Source: Ignelater luminosus
Lineage: Eukaryota > Arthropoda > Insecta > Coleoptera > Elateridae
NCBI GenBank assembly: GCA_011009095.1
Contig: VTPC01091309.1
Location: 53,410 to 117,409, forward strand
Reading direction: 5' to 3'
DNA: 64,000 nt
Part shown: piece after piece, positions 38,601 through 52,914 of the stretch
Layout of the letters: each line of letters begins with the position of its first letter
Position numbering within the stretch: position 1 is the first letter of the stretch
Position numbers and translations under genes: made by a program
The notes under the pieces: generated by a model
Database searches by the model: none
Told to the model about the DNA's origin: nothing
Seen by the model: the letters and a program-made list of their open reading frames with translations, nothing else

Positions 38601-41600
38601 ATATTTAATTGTACAAATAATAGGAATTACAACGTTCTGAACACTTTACATTTATTAATACGTAATGAAAAGAAATGTTATAATAAATAGTCGGTATTAA
38701 CATCCTGAAGGAACATATTAACCTTGAATAGCAACGGTAAACAATAAAACAGGCAGATAAATGTATTTAAGATGCCGGTGTATGAATAAGTCTTTGTGTT
38801 CTAAAGTAACTACAATTATAACGATGTTTATTTTAATAATCATAAACACCAGCATACTTTTGTTCGAGTGTTGAAAAAGACAAGAAAACGCTTGTCATTA
38901 TTCATTATCGGTTGGGGAACCCCAGGCTATATAAGTACTACATCGCAGAATACACTTGGATGAATACTTTTCATATAATTCAATCTAATATTCACTCTTA
39001 TAATAAACACGAGGATATAAACTTGATTGATTTGCTGAAAAATGATTTAGGAAATATTTCACAGAGCAAGTTTAAAAAATTTCTGAGTTTCATCTTGAAT
39101 AATTGATTATTTAAATTCCAAAGAAATATTATAACTACTCGGCATTCATTTTTTTATAATCGCTGCTTACATTACAGTAGCAATAATTGCGGTAAAGAAT
39201 TACCATACAATAAAAAGGCAGAAAGTATCAAAATAATTTTAATGGCGGTAACATTAAGAAAGAATAAATGTTTATTCGACAACAATAATAAACAACAACA
39301 AAGAAAAGATTGCAATATGTATTTATGCAGTTGGACTTTCTTTCTAAAGTAAATCAAAGTTTTCCGTCTTTAGAGTGTACGCAATTGACTTTTTCAGTTT
39401 TTGATAGATCCAGTTAGCAAATCGAAATGAAACTGTACAAAAATCAAGCTTTTCCCAGAAGTAAGTTGAAAAGTGACAAAGAGGATTGATGGGATTCCGT
39501 AAGTATGGACGCTCTAGATAAGAAATTCTGAAGAAGCTACATCGAGAATTCTGTGTGCGATGTGACGGAGCTACCCTGATTTCCAAAAAAAAATATGGAG
39601 ATGAAGATGGATCAGTCAGAGTTCGAACTCTTAAAACAATTTTTCTTTGCTGCCTCTATACCCTTATTGACCCGTCGCAACTAAAACAGTGAAGTGGGTG
39701 TGTGTTGAAAAATCCCCAGCAAACTGACCGGATCTGCATCATGGTCAGCACTTTACCGGCAGTCATCAGTCGATGATACTGATACGATCTTTTTCTTGTC
39801 CAATCAATTTATTTTTGACCAAATTTAATTTTAGTCGAGTCTATCTTTTTATTTTCGATCTTTTGAAGAAGATTGAAAATATCTTGTGACACTTATAACA
39901 GCTTCTGGGTATTCTACGATTAGGGGATGTTTGAAGAAGATACACAAGAATAGTTGTGGTTCTCCTTCCATGAAATGAAAAGAAAATTTTCTTAAAATGT
40001 AAACATTCCAAATAATGATTTAAAGTCAGCAGATTGTGGTATTCAAATGAACCTGAAAATACATAAGCGGCATTTGCTAGGATGGGTTTTTCTATTTGAG
40101 GGAAAACCCGAATTAAGCATTGATTGCACTTATAAGGAGATCGTTGTTATACTTCTCGATTGAACAGGCTGTGGTGGCACAAATTCAACAGAAAAACGTT
40201 GCGTTGTGTGGTTTAAGTCAAAATTTCATTTATTTAACATACGTTTTTTGTGCTTCAAGTTAAGTTATTTCATATAACAAACATAATCTGTCTTCTTATT
40301 GGTTTACATCTTAAATATACTAAATACTACCTGTAGTATAGTTTATTAGATGCACTGTCCCATCGGTTAAACTCCACTGTAAGGTGTTATTAAAAGCTCA
40401 CCGTGGGGCAGTATTATAATTATAGATAAAAACCGGTAATTCCAGGAATTTCAAAGTTATTTAGAGTACAGAACGTGAAACTTCCGTCGCATCTTATATA
40501 GAAAGCAGTAAGCATCAAACATAATTTTCATTCACTTCAGTTTTGCAAGTTTGCTATTGCCATGTCACTTAAGGCACCATAGTATTGCGATGACGAGCGC
40601 CCACCCAGCAAGAAGGAAGTGCCAGTCCAAATAAGAGCAGTATCTTCATACTAGAAGTTTTTTAATTCTGAAGACAGCTGATAAAATTGTTTCAAAACCG
40701 ATTGAGTTCAAGTTTCTGGATCGAGAAAAACGATTTATTTGTAAACTAGCAAGTAAATAATTTAATCTTTAAACTGTAAATGAGAGAGATTCTTCTTTAC
40801 TTATTAATATTTCTTCATTTATGTAAAGTAATTATTGATAGTTTTCCTTTAATTATAACCAGGTGTTAATTAAAATCTTGAAACTTTCTCAGCAAACAAA
40901 CAAGAAACAGCCATACCTACAATCTGCATACACAGTGATAATGTATTCTACTCATTAATGTATAACGTAGGAATTTCGTTTTGTTATCCTAAATCAACGA
41001 CATTAATTCTGAAATGCAAATAATAGCCTAAATTTGATTGCGATCTACTTTTATCCAGAGATAAAAAAAAAAGTTTGAATAAAAAAACGTATGGAAAATG
41101 CGCTGACAAGCAACAACGACAATTCCTCACCCGGTTTCTTAATGAATTAGTTGACATGCTGGCACTCCTGTAAGATATTTATCTTGTGTAATAGTGGTTT
41201 TGCGTTATTCCCTATGTACCTTACTACAATCGCATTAAGAATTCAAAATATTTATGTATTTAAATTAATAGGGCGCATACTTCAATGTAGGTAAATCATA
41301 AGCGGATGACGAAATCACAACCTAACCTCAAAGGGAAACTTAAATTATTGTAGTTTGCTTTAAAAATGAATTATAATCTTGTTATGTAATTTGTTTTAAA
41401 TGTTAAAACAATGTTAGAATGTGTAACTTGAAATGTATTTTATATAATAAAATATTTACGCGATTTGTTGCTTGATTAAAGAATAATAATCATAACTTCT
41501 TATAATCAACATTTGAATCGTATTACAAGAAAATTATAAACAATGCACTGTAGGGTATATTTTTTCTTTATGCCGTCTTTACTACACTGACCATATCAGT

Positions 41601-43176
41601 ATCTATTTAATTTTTTTTATTATAGTTTCTTCCTATTAACTAATATCTACTGAATTACGCAAATGCCTGGAAAAAGCTTTGTTTACAGATAATTTATTAT
41701 TATGCATATTATCATTAGATTTGACTTAAAAGAGTTCGTTGATTTCCAGAAGAGATTAACATGCAAATTTCTTCAAACTAATGCTGATCTAATTTTACAA
41801 CAAAAAATTAATATGTTAATTAACTAAATTAAAAATTAGGAAATTATATACATATGAATATGTTAAGAGTTTGCAAAAAAAATATCGATGCTAATGCAAG
41901 CTTCCTATATAACCGAGAATTTCAATTATCAGAAGAAAGTACACAAAATTTAATCAATGCTCGTTACAGAAAATCAACTTTCAAATAACAATTGAGTTCT
42001 CATATGTAAGGTGCAGCCATGCACATAACAAGAGTAATTTTAAATGCTAATATATGTTTTCAACCCGATATTATAACGGTAGTCATTAAATTAAAACTAG
42101 TTGTCGAATTTATAATACACACTTGATTGACTTTTTATTGAAATATTTCATTGTATTACTTCACCAAATAAATTTATATTTCAAGGAATTTAAAAAATTC
42201 CTGTTCCTTTACAGTTAGCGGTGACGTAGAATTCTGATTTTATAGCTTCTGCTTTCTATAACCTTAAATAGGAAAGGTGGTAGATCAATGTTTGTTTGTT
42301 TGTTTTCGTTTATGAAACTAACAAATGCAAGAACAACATTGTAAATAAAATTTAATTACCAATAAAATTATTTAAAACGATTCGAATCTTATTTTTAATT
42401 AAATAAAAACAAAAGTAGTCTAGAAAATTTTCAAGATACCCTAATATTCAATATAAATATTTGTTTTCGCAGAAACATGCACAGTTACAAGCAAGTTTAG
42501 ATACTCAGAAACGTGATTTTCCAAGTGGTCATCCCTAGACTACATTGAAAAATAGACTTTTCTTATAAACACGTGTTTTTCTTCCGAAACAGTCTGTGTT
42601 AGGAGCGACGTAATTAGTCAATGCAAAAATTAGCAGAACGCAAAGACTGTAAATATCTGGGCCCAATTTCGTCTACTAACTTAAGTTAAAAGTACACTGA
42701 AAAAAATACTGTTTGTGATATTAATTAATCGAGTTTATTGAGGGAAAATACGTTGTTATAATAAAGTTTTCGTGTATGCAATGTATAGTTAACATTGATG
42801 TATTCGTTAATCAAGTGTATAATAGTATTCATTCATATTCATAAATGTTTTCTCCTGTAATGGAATTTTTTGTCAAGTAATGACGATTCAATAACTTTAA
42901 ATATTTTATTTACGTATTGTTTCATACATTCAAAAAACTTCGCCTTTGTTCAATAAATAAATTCGTTAATATAATGTATATATAATAATATTGTACGTTA
43001 CCGTAACGCACATGTTTATTCAACAGCAAAACTGGTCGTAGGGATGATAAACCAATGGTTCTTACAATGTAACGCGTGATCAATTTATAAAATTGTACTT
43101 TGACACAATGAATAGCTTTGTTGAAACAACATACAATAAACTACTGAATTCGCTAGCACTGATATTACATGTGCAT
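35651..43176. other. Long AT-rich gene-free stretch
   Basis: No gene is supported over 7.5 kb. GATGGATC...TCGAACTCT near 39610-39635 resembles the SINE candidate at 10117 on the same strand. GCGTGGGG at 36802-36809 is close to the EGR binding site. No transposon ends could be bounded. Confidence 0.4.
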
Positions 43177-43425
43177 TTACTTCATCTCATCTTTTTCTGT
43201 AGGAAAGATTTTGTCATCAGTCTGATGCCGAAAGTTATCATGCATCTGACGCCGCCGCCCTAAGGAAGGTTTAATCCTTCTGGATATAAGATCCGCTGGA
43301 GTCGTGTTGCAACTCTTGGTTACGAGAAACTTTTCTATGTGTGAGTTTACGTAAGTGCAACACAATATTTTATCTATCCTGCAAAAAATCTTGCTGGCCT
43401 CCATAACTTTGTCAATTTTGTGCAA
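43177..43425 (-). pseudogene. Possible Bel/Pao retrotransposon fragment
   Basis: An 82-codon minus-strand frame contains TYVNSHIEKFLV followed by NTTPADLISRRIKPS. Bel/Pao pol proteins have a similar block, where a (F/Y)VxNR segment precedes a PADLISRG motif at the end of the RNase H region. The match is short, no other pol motifs surround it, and no LTRs were seen. It is called tentatively as a small dead fragment. Confidence 0.33.
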
Positions 43426-43522
43426 TACCCTTATGCTATATTGGATCTGCTTTTCTATTATTATCTGCTACCACATGTTGGAGGCGAAGAAAAAGTTATT
43501 ATAAAGATTCTCTACATAGATG

Positions 43523-43687
43523 AATCAGTTAACTTTAGCCCCACGTCATTCATTTGCATTGCAAGTTTCGGTACTTCACTCGGCGCGTTTATACATTTAT
43601 CTTTGTCTAACATGTATCAATGCGCTGAGTAAAATATGTCAGAACTTGCAACACAAATTAATGACGCAGGGCTAAAGTTAACTGATT
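43523..43687. repeat. Foldback (inverted) repeat, 165 bp
   Basis: The left arm AATCAGTTAACTTTAGCCC at 43523-43541 is repeated inverted at the right end (to 43687). Pairing continues inward with few mismatches through CGTCATT and TTGCAAGTT for about 45 bases. A further weak pairing lies in the loop (CACTCGGCGC against GCGCTGAGT). It may be a foldback MITE; no target duplication is clear. Confidence 0.65.
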
Positions 43688-46600
43688 ACGGGTATTTATT
43701 GTTAATATACAGAGGGAGTATTTAATCAGTGTAATACGTGCTACACTTGTTCTTTCCTTAAGGATATCATAGATCTTGTCATAACAAAATAAATCAATTT
43801 GGATCAAAGTGATCACTTTGCTGTAAACTGATAAAATACTTGCTATGTGTCCTACTCTTTTTACCGATGTTTAATAAAAACTTTGCTAAATTATTATTGA
43901 CCAATGATGCTTCTTAAGCCCAATGTTGCAATTGTTTTTAAAAAGAATATTACTGCTACAAATACAGCTTCATAATTGTATCCATAGCAGCAATGTTCGA
44001 AGCCTCGGTTGTATATAGCATATTTAGTCAAAATCATTCGTTAATCACATGGATGAGCTGGTCAGATTGAATGATTTTGAGTTTACGTTTAAATTTGACT
44101 ACGTCTGCTTGGCTAATCGCGTGATTAACTTGAGCATTTGACTGTAGCAAAAGAAAATTAAAAGGTGCATTAATGCCTTTAAAATTGAAAATGGAAATAA
44201 TCCAAAAAGATAATCTTCTGAAAAGATTGCTGGAATATATGACCTTAAATAGATCAGACTGCACAGACTTTATACAGAGAAAATTATGACAGGAGAAAAT
44301 CAAAATGTATCCCAATAAATAAATATGTTATTCCTCGTTACTTTTACACTGCCGGAAAGTTGAAGCATCACGACTCTTTTGATCCAACTTCTCTAAAATT
44401 CCATATTGTAAAACGGCCTTTTATAAAGTGGGCAGTGTACCTTGACGACTTGGAAATAGATAGTCGTCTTGGAGATCATTCTCGAACGCACTCTGTGTGT
44501 AACGTTTATTATTTATTTACTTTTTTTTCCCACACAAATAATTGATACTAGAAAATACATCCTTGGCTACAGTAATAAGGTTCTTAATCCCAGATTTAAA
44601 AACCTATAGAAGTGAAAAATACTTTCAGTTTCAAAGAAACTTAAAAAGTCGCATGCTAAGAAACATTTGAAGTAATAAAGCACCCTGTATATTTGTCCTT
44701 CAGAGCAATAAATCGATTCATTACTTTGCTAAGAAGTAGTGTATAAATATATAATTAGAAGTTCATAATATAAATGTACAATTATTCGTTAATGCAATGC
44801 ACAATTATTATCTAAATGAAAATCTTACATTAATATAATCAATAAATTTATAAAATCAATGTACATTTGTGCATAAATGTATTGAACAAATTTATTATGT
44901 TAATGTAAAACCTTACATTCATATAATTAATTAGTTGATAATATCAATGAAAGTCGGTATTAATTCAATTAATACATTTATTGCATTTTTTAACTTCTGT
45001 TCAGTGTATTAACAACGCGCAGTATAACATTAAACACTGATACTTCACTTATTGGGTTTATAACTTTTTTTCATATATCTAAGTTCTAATTTTTGTCAGT
45101 GCACGTTTCTTCTTGTAAAAGGACAATAACTATTTCAAACTAATTTGCTGTTACATCTGGCGACTTGTGCCCTTCTTTGTTCAAAATACAAAATGCTATA
45201 TGGTGTTAATTGTTTTAGTGTACAAACAATCTAAAAATATTTCTTGTTCCCAGTTTAAACTATTCCGAGATAAGTCACAACCAAACACATTCAACAACGC
45301 AAAAATATTTTGTCAAGTTTGCTTTCAAAATTCAGCGTTTAATATCTTTTTGTGTATATTCATATGTACCCAAGTGATCTAGAATAACTGACCCCAGTTT
45401 GAATTTCTCGCAAAACAAATGTTTTGAGTTTAAGTTTATGTGGACTCAACAGTTGATTCATAGCGTAATTATTCTGACAGTACTAAGCAGAGGTGCAATT
45501 CTAGCCATTTGCGCAGCAGAAACCGTTGAGGTTCGCTAAATTCTTCCATTGTCATGACAACCGATACTTCATTGACTGGTTAAGCAACGCCGCCAACTCT
45601 AAATTGCAAAAATCAGTGAAAAGTTAACTCGGAACATTTAAACTGTGATCAATCATTTTGAATCACTTGGTTTTTACACTAACATTTCAAGTTTTAATAT
45701 CTTGTTACTCAACAGATCAGTTAGATCAGGTAACATTCTAAAATAATTACATGGTGACATTATCACCAAGCTTTACAGAATCTTAGTTAGCAACTAAAAT
45801 GATGTAAAGCTTAAAATCAGTTCTATCTGGGACCTATTGAAGACCATTGTTCCTGGACCCAAAGTGTAATGTGGAAGCTCCGGTTAAATTCTACAGTTTC
45901 TATAAATTATGGAACTTCACGAAGAAACTGCAACAAATTTCCTTGTCGTGAAGTTTAAATCTCTTTAAAAATGCATATATTACTACTCTTCATTTGCCGA
46001 AATAAGTTACCAAACAGAATTTAGACTTCTGGACAGTAAATAACTTTGAGAAACTCATAAAAGCCACTGACTATAATCAACAAAAGTATAGATCTGAACC
46101 TACTTTATAAAACTGACACGTAGACCAATGAATACTGAAGAGGACTATTTTGAATCTGAAAATCAGCACCAGAAGTGATTTAGCAGTTAGAATTTAATTC
46201 AGTTGCCCGGCTAAAAGCCATTTTGACATTTATGTAATTATGTTAATATACTGCTTATTCAAAAGCCGATTAGTAACTCTGGTAGGTTTTCTAACTCTTT
46301 TCTGATTCCTTTGCAGACTTTAGAGTGTTTTTTTCATTAAAAAATGGTCAACCCAAAATAAACCAGTTTATATGTGAAACTGATTCACTGTGGCAGTTTC
46401 TAAAAGAAAATCTTAAACAAAGTTCTTATAGAAAGTAAGTTATATAAAATTTTGTTAAAGAATGGGATGAAATGCGATTCTGAAAAATTGTGGCAGGGAT
46501 TGATGTGCATTGACCCTAGTTACTAACTTCACAACACAAGGATACTTGTGGGGTAGGGATAAAGTTCTTATTCTGCTTACCTGACGAACGAACTATCTCA

Positions 46601-49600
46601 AACGCGATTTTGAAGGCATTTCTAATTTATTATTAACTTAAGTTATCCTATAGAATTGAAAATTGTACTATTATAAGGTTCGAAATTATTTACTATCTCA
46701 AAAAATGTCAGTTTGAGCCTTGTGATAATCGATTATTTAAGATTTCAGAAGGTTACAAAATTTAGTCAATTTTTCATTTTATGACTTATTGTTTTAGTTA
46801 AGAGTTGTGTTGCGCAGACGCTGAATTATTAAGTACGCTCAAAACTTCTAAAGATTAAAGATTTGTGACTAGAAAGAAGATTCTTTTCCAAAAGTAAAAA
46901 GTAGGTATAATCAGTGGATATTGCAGCAACTTACAAAAGAGATGAAGAATTTTTAGATCGAGGATGCATTCTTTATTATTCAAGAATAAATCTTGACTCA
47001 ACTATCTACTGAAAGTACAGATTTCAAGGTTTGGAACAGCACTAGAGGTATATTCTAGAAATACACACATCAACAAAGCCTTAATTACTAGTTTTCATTG
47101 TTACCGATTTAGTAATACAATCAATCGTCCTTACCTGGTTCTGAGTGGGCATCGAGTTAATGAAGAAAACTCTAATCACTTTTCTTGGAAAACTGCCCAG
47201 CTTTATGTTAGCTTATACAACTGGTACAGTAGTTTCCAAATCTCGAGGCACGCGAAATGCGCAAAAGGCGGAGCTTACTGCACAAGAAAGAAAGACAGAA
47301 AATTGTAAAAATCATGCTTGTAGGGCCGCCGGCTAAAGTTTGTCTTCTGTGCATCAAAGGTTGCTTGTCACGAGATTTGGAAACCACTCTTGCGTACGCG
47401 TTCAAGTTTACGTATCCAAGAAAATAATTTTCTTGCCTATTGGAAAACTCGCCAAAGAGGTTCAAGAATCTTCAAGATACTTCTTTTAAAACAACAACAA
47501 AAGACAAGTCATTTCAAATCCGGTGATTACGAATAAAAGGTGTCTCCAACAAAGCGCAAGACCTAATAGTCTCAAAGGTATGTAAAGAGGAAAATATTTA
47601 TTGGTGAAGTCAAGTTGCATTTATTTAGAGTTAGGGTTAGGGAAGTCGAACTTACTGAAATTTAATATATTTAGTAATTTCTTTAATTCAAAGTGAGTAA
47701 GTGGGATTTACTTAACTATTTTTTTATAGTAGTCGTCATTCAACTTGAGTTTTATGACTCTATAAGCACAAACATAGCAATTAACATCTATTGTAAAAAT
47801 ATCATCGTCAAGAAAATCGTGGCACGCACCTGCAGATGTTATCCGTTCATCACAGTTACTTATTGATGACTTTACTGTTAAATCGACACTTTGCTATTGT
47901 TTGGATGAATGGTCTTTGTTAAGTCAAGTAGTGCTGTAAAACTAAACTTGTACGCCGTTCACGATGCATGCGTATAATTAAAATAAACACTTCGATCCTT
48001 GATCAAATTAATTATAGCTGTCAAAATTTGAAATTTGATGCTTATTCTTCATACTAATAGCAAAGCGGTTTGTTTATTAAATTATTACACACGATTTTTG
48101 GAATATAAAAGGCTAGGACTCACACTATTTTGATCTATTTTTGTAAGGCAATCTGTTTTTACCAAAATCTCTTTACTAGCGTATTATTTGAACTTTATTC
48201 TTCGCATAAAAACAGGGAATGGAAGGCTGCACCAAGAAGAATTGGTGCTCTTTTATACTATTTGTACTATTATTTTAGGTTTCGGAACACCAGGAAACCA
48301 CGTCCCAGCTGATCACCAAGGTCCGTCACTCACCTTTCTTGTGTGATTGAAGTATGTGTTAAACTATGAAATTTATAAATAATCATCACTGCTAATATTC
48401 ACGTAGTCGTTGAAGATGTTTAGTCATAATTTTGAAATGATAACAGAAATTAAATATTTGGAAATTGTCAAGGGTTTGATACTTGAAAGCCATATTGATT
48501 GCATGATTATATTTTTAATAAGAATTTTTAAATTTTGTTGCTTACAAAATAGAGCTATGAGGATTATACTAAAATGTAGTAGCTTGGTCGCGATAAAATT
48601 CTTAAAATTTGCCAAAATGCGATCTTGATTGTTTACGCTGTAAATAAAAATTGATGTTAATCTATTTGGTTTTCTCTTCTTCTAGTTTATCAACTTACTA
48701 TCTCAATTTTGTTGAACCAAGAGAAACGTGCACCCCTAAGGTAATGCGGTTTTCCTCAATTTATCGTTACTAGATACTAAAGAGAACATTGGACAACGAA
48801 ACGAAATTTTTTCACTTGATTTAATTGGACGAATTTGAATATCGTAATGCTGATTACCTACAACAAAAACGAGAGTTCCTAACATGGATGACAAGAATAA
48901 TATGTTGTTTCTTCTTCAGGCATAAAGAATTCTTTCAACGTCCATTTCTGGTTACACAGATAGGATAACCTATTAAAGCAGACTTAATTTAAATAAAAAC
49001 TCGGTTACTCTTAGCATTTTTCAATTTTTTTTTTAAGAAACACACTTTAGTTTTCAGAATTGAAATCAGAACATTCGTACCTAACAAGTTCAGAACTAAT
49101 TCTCAACGTAAAATTAATTTAGCGTAAAGTATCTTCGTTTCCAGTTAATTCAATTATCAAATATATTCTCGCTTGTTAATTAACTTAAATAAATCTGATT
49201 AAACGAAAAAACTCCTTTTTGTTCTATGTAGTTACAAATCTCGATTCAGATTCATAATGCAGCAACACCGTCGCGTCGGGAAAAGAAGTAGCAGTGAGAT
49301 TCATATGAAAGGGTTTAGCTACTCAAAAGTAGCTTTATAATATGACATGTAGGTACCTAATTTATCTAATTTATTATAAATAAATTAATGAATTTGTTAG
49401 ATTCAGAGAGGCTTGTTTTTCTTGTGAAAGAAGGGCAACAAAATAAGTTTTATCAAAAAAGATATGTATAGTATCAAGTTTCTCTTAACAAAACTAAGAA
49501 TGGTTAATCCTTTTTATTTCAACTGCTAAAATTCAAGTAATGATAAGTAAAAATAAGAATTGCAAAAATGTTGTTGTTTAATCGCAATTAAGAGAACTTA

Positions 49601-50099
49601 AATTAGACATCTTTGAAGATATCAGAGTCTGGAAACTTATCAAGTTTTACTTTCTTTTAAATTACCTTTACCTCTTGTTACGTACTCGTTCAAACTTTTC
49701 AAAGTTAACGACTTTGAAATAAATTCTAATTTTTAAATAAGCAATCAGGTTATATCACAATTATTTGAAAATAACTTTCACATAAATTGCTAATTTTGCC
49801 TTGATTTATATCTGAATGAACGTTATTATGCTTTTAAGTTACAGAAATTTCATTCTGTTTTATGTAGCAAACCGTTTCCTATCCTTTTTGTGCAATTTAT
49901 CATTGCTTTTAATTTTTGTAGTATTTCTCTAATAAAATTATGAATGATATTGTTGTAAACTTGAAATTTTACAATAACAACTCAAGTTTTCTTACAGTAT
50001 GCACATCAAGATCAATATAAAGCAGGGTATTTTGCAATAATATGTTTAACGACCCTACACATAATAAAGTCAACGACTTTGGTCCCAGATGGCTTCACT
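43688..50099. other. AT-rich gene-free stretch
   Basis: No gene is supported. CACCCTGTATA at 44681 may be a transposon end. GTTTCCAAATCTCG near 47232 recurs inverted near 47374. TATAAAAGG at 48104-48112 is a good TATA box without a convincing gene after it. Short open frames here show no domains. Confidence 0.4.
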
Positions 50100-50277
50100 G
50101 CAGACCTGGAGGCCCAGGAGGACTTATTAGGAGGGCATCTTCTTCGCCACGCGAGTGACGTCACGATCCTGTTAGCGCGTGCCCCACCTTGACCAAGCCT
50201 TTATCTCGTTGCATTAAGCAAGTTTCCTAAACAGTCGCTTTGATACAAGTCATTTGTGCCCTGTGTTGCGTGGGAAG
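50100..50277 (+). promoter_or_regulatory. CRE-bearing island and possible noncoding first exon
   Basis: A GC-rich block in AT-rich DNA has a full CRE TGACGTCA at 50156-50163, a perfect initiator TCATTT at 50250-50255, and a strong splice donor GGAAG/GTAAGC after 50277. It resembles a TATA-less promoter with a short first exon. No protein is encoded. Confidence 0.4.
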
Positions 50278-50577
50278 GTAAGCTTTGTGAATGGTGAGCT
50301 GATCTTGACTTTCTTTTTATTCAGTTAGACCTATTATATATCTTCCACAATGCTTAATATTTCATAAAACCCTAGCTCAAATATTACAAGACGACCGACA
50401 CTACCTATACATCTTGCTGATTGCCATTTGCTCTAGTCACCATTCAATTTCACTTAATTGTAATAAATGCTTCTGGTTTTAAATCTATTTTTAAAAATGG
50501 GACAATCTTAAAATGGGTGGCATTTCAATTAGTATTTATTAAGCTTAGTTTTAACCTTTCTTTATTTGATTTTGCAG

Positions 50578-50611
50578 GGATTTTATGCAGATGGATTTTC
50601 TTCCACGACAG
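50578..50611 (+). other. Candidate mini-exon 2 (34 bases)
   Basis: A T-rich tract and TTTTGCAG precede 50578, and GACAG/GTAGCA follows 50611. The 34-base segment holds two in-frame ATGs. Splice-site quality is fair; transcription is unproven. Confidence 0.28.
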
Positions 50612-51870
50612 GTAGCAAATCAACAAATTGTATACTTTCATCTATTAATTCCTAAAATGCAAAATGACAAGTAAATTAGAAGTGGTGTAAATTTATAAAC
50701 GACGTTCGCTTCAGAACATATGTGGTTATTAAAGTCCACATACTCAACCAAGCATGACTAGTCAACTTGCTGTTTTTTCGAAAAAAACATGTATGCATTT
50801 GATTATTACAGTTAATGCTGATTTAATAGGCATTCTACATAGTGGGTGACAAGTTCCCTTGTAATTGTTAGATTGGATATTCATAATACACATGTAATCT
50901 ATAATTATATGAATTGTTCATAAATTTAAGTATTTAAATACAATCTTAAATCAAAATCATCTTACTGAAATTAACAACGTTGAACGTTAACACCGAAAAT
51001 AAATCAGTAAGAAAATATTCCTGTACTTTGTTCTGTAGACTTTTAAATCACATGCAGTGTACATTTATAGGACCTCAAATAAACATGGTTTTCACTTCAA
51101 GAGTAAAAATAGCAAGTAAAACAAGTGCGAATTTAAGAAAACGTTAAATAAGAAGCAATGTCTACTAATGACATGACACTTTCTACTATAAAACTCTAAT
51201 TTAAAGTAATGCTGTTAGTTAGGGTGTCTTCCTGGTTGTAATTAAAACGAAAACGTACATATAAGAGTAAAACTTAAAAATAAAAGTTTAGCTCAATAAT
51301 GTTACCTTGCTTTTAAAAGCGACAAGTGGGCAAAAAATCAAGGCTCAAGAAAGCGGAAATAAAGTATCAATGAAATATTAATCATTCATTCTCTTCTAAT
51401 AAACTGAATTAATAAATAATATTTTTAATAAACCAAGACAGAATAAAATGAAAAATTCAGTGAATCAACGAATTAATATTACATTTGAACGATTTTCAGC
51501 GTTAAATACAGTGAATCTTTCAGAGTAACGTGAATCTTCTAATAATTCCATTTTAAATCCAAGTAATCATTTTCTTAAAACCGATACTTGTAGTAGAAAA
51601 TCGCATTGAGAGTTATGACACTTCATCTGCTGTGTCGTTCCGAAAAATGTGCTTTCAATAAAAATTCTGTTTTTCAGTTCGGTTAAAATTATTCAAGTTA
51701 TTAGCCTATCGATCAAGGTCGCATCAAGGCAAAATCTGCACGTGAACACGGACAGCTAGCGTCAGTTAAGTATCATCCACGATTCACTCATTTTTGTACT
51801 TTTCCATTTGCGGAAGTTAGTTGCCCATAAGCTCACAGTTTTTGAATTTTTCTCTTTTTTTGTTTTTCAG

Positions 51871-51908
51871 GTAATCAGCATAAATTAAATTAAGACAGTT
51901 GGCTGAAG
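51871..51908 (+). other. Candidate mini-exon 3 (38 bases)
   Basis: A strong acceptor (T-rich tract ending TTTTTCAG at 51870) and a strong donor (TGAAG/GTAAGT after 51908) bracket 38 bases that contain stop codons. It fits a noncoding leader exon or part of a long noncoding RNA. Confidence 0.35.
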
Positions 51909-52475
51909 GTAAGTAAGTGCCATTAATAATTAAAGAGCACGTAAGGAAATTGTTTTGAAGATTTTTATTTTCAAGTAGTCATCCGCAACGCACTTTATGC
52001 TACCGCTGATTGCCACTTGTTCAAGGCTATGGAATATTTATAAAGGGCTCAACTTTACTTATGATACATTCTTTATGTAGCATTGTTAATGTGAATTATA
52101 TTATTTCCTTCCTAAAAATTTCCTCATCTGTAAGATGCCATATTATGTCAACAGCTACATGATTGATCTGTTTCAATATAAAATGTTCTCTTTTGCCTGA
52201 AAGGCAACCAACCATTTGTTACTTTTACATATGTACATGTGAATTCATTTCTAGATCGAATTTACCCATGACTAAGTGCCCTTTCTGCAAAACGCACCTT
52301 TTTCTTTACCACGATCAACCACAGTTCCCTGACTTCTACCGCCAATCTTCTTTTCAGATATCTCTAGATACTCAATATGCAAAATCAAGAAAAGTTTGAT
52401 TTAGGAAATGCTCGATGATCGTGTTGTGACCTTTGCCAAGAAGATTATTGTGCAACTGGATTTTGAGTTTTTATA

Positions 52476-52690
52476 TGTCGTAGGCGAATTTACAAACTCG
52501 GCTTATTGCAAAAAGCGTCGTCATTTTGCAATGCGCCCGGCCAATTGGAAAATTATAGACAACTTTCTAATTAGTCTGATATTTGTTAGGCTTATTGTAA
52601 CGAGCCCATACACCTTTAGGCTAGTTAGAAAATGGGCAATCATTTGCTCAAACAGCCTGGTTTCATCCAGGCTTATTGCAAAAGGCCCAA
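52476..52690 (+). repeat. Left terminal inverted repeat of the Ginger2-like element
   Basis: About 215 bases pair with 54969-55173 in complement with scattered mismatches and a few small indels. GGCTTATTG(C/T)AA occurs three times (52500, 52589, 52670) and may be the transposase binding site. Confidence 0.8.
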
Positions 52691-52914
52691 AGAAGTAAAG
52701 GCTTATTAAAAATGACAGATGAAGAGATTGTTACTTGAGTTCTTTCTTTACTGAACATGCAAATTAGTTACGAGTTGCTTAGGTTGAAAAAGGTAATTTA
52801 AAAACTTCACAACAATGATCATTGTTTAAAAAATTTTAATTATTATTAAACAATTGTCATTTATTTATTTTAATAAACAAATTATTTAAAAAAACTTTTA
52901 AACTGAATCGGACT

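Noticed and set aside
47627-47640. TTAGGGTTAGGG
   Set aside because: Only two units; insect telomeres are usually TTAGG, and this is interior DNA.
48104-48312. TATAAAAGG followed by a 60-codon frame
   Set aside because: No initiator at the right spacing and no domain; a lone TATA box in AT-rich DNA is weak evidence.
52408-52698. 96-codon frame, similar to a minus-strand frame near 55 kb
   Set aside because: The similarity arises because both lie in the inverted repeats of the Ginger2-like element.
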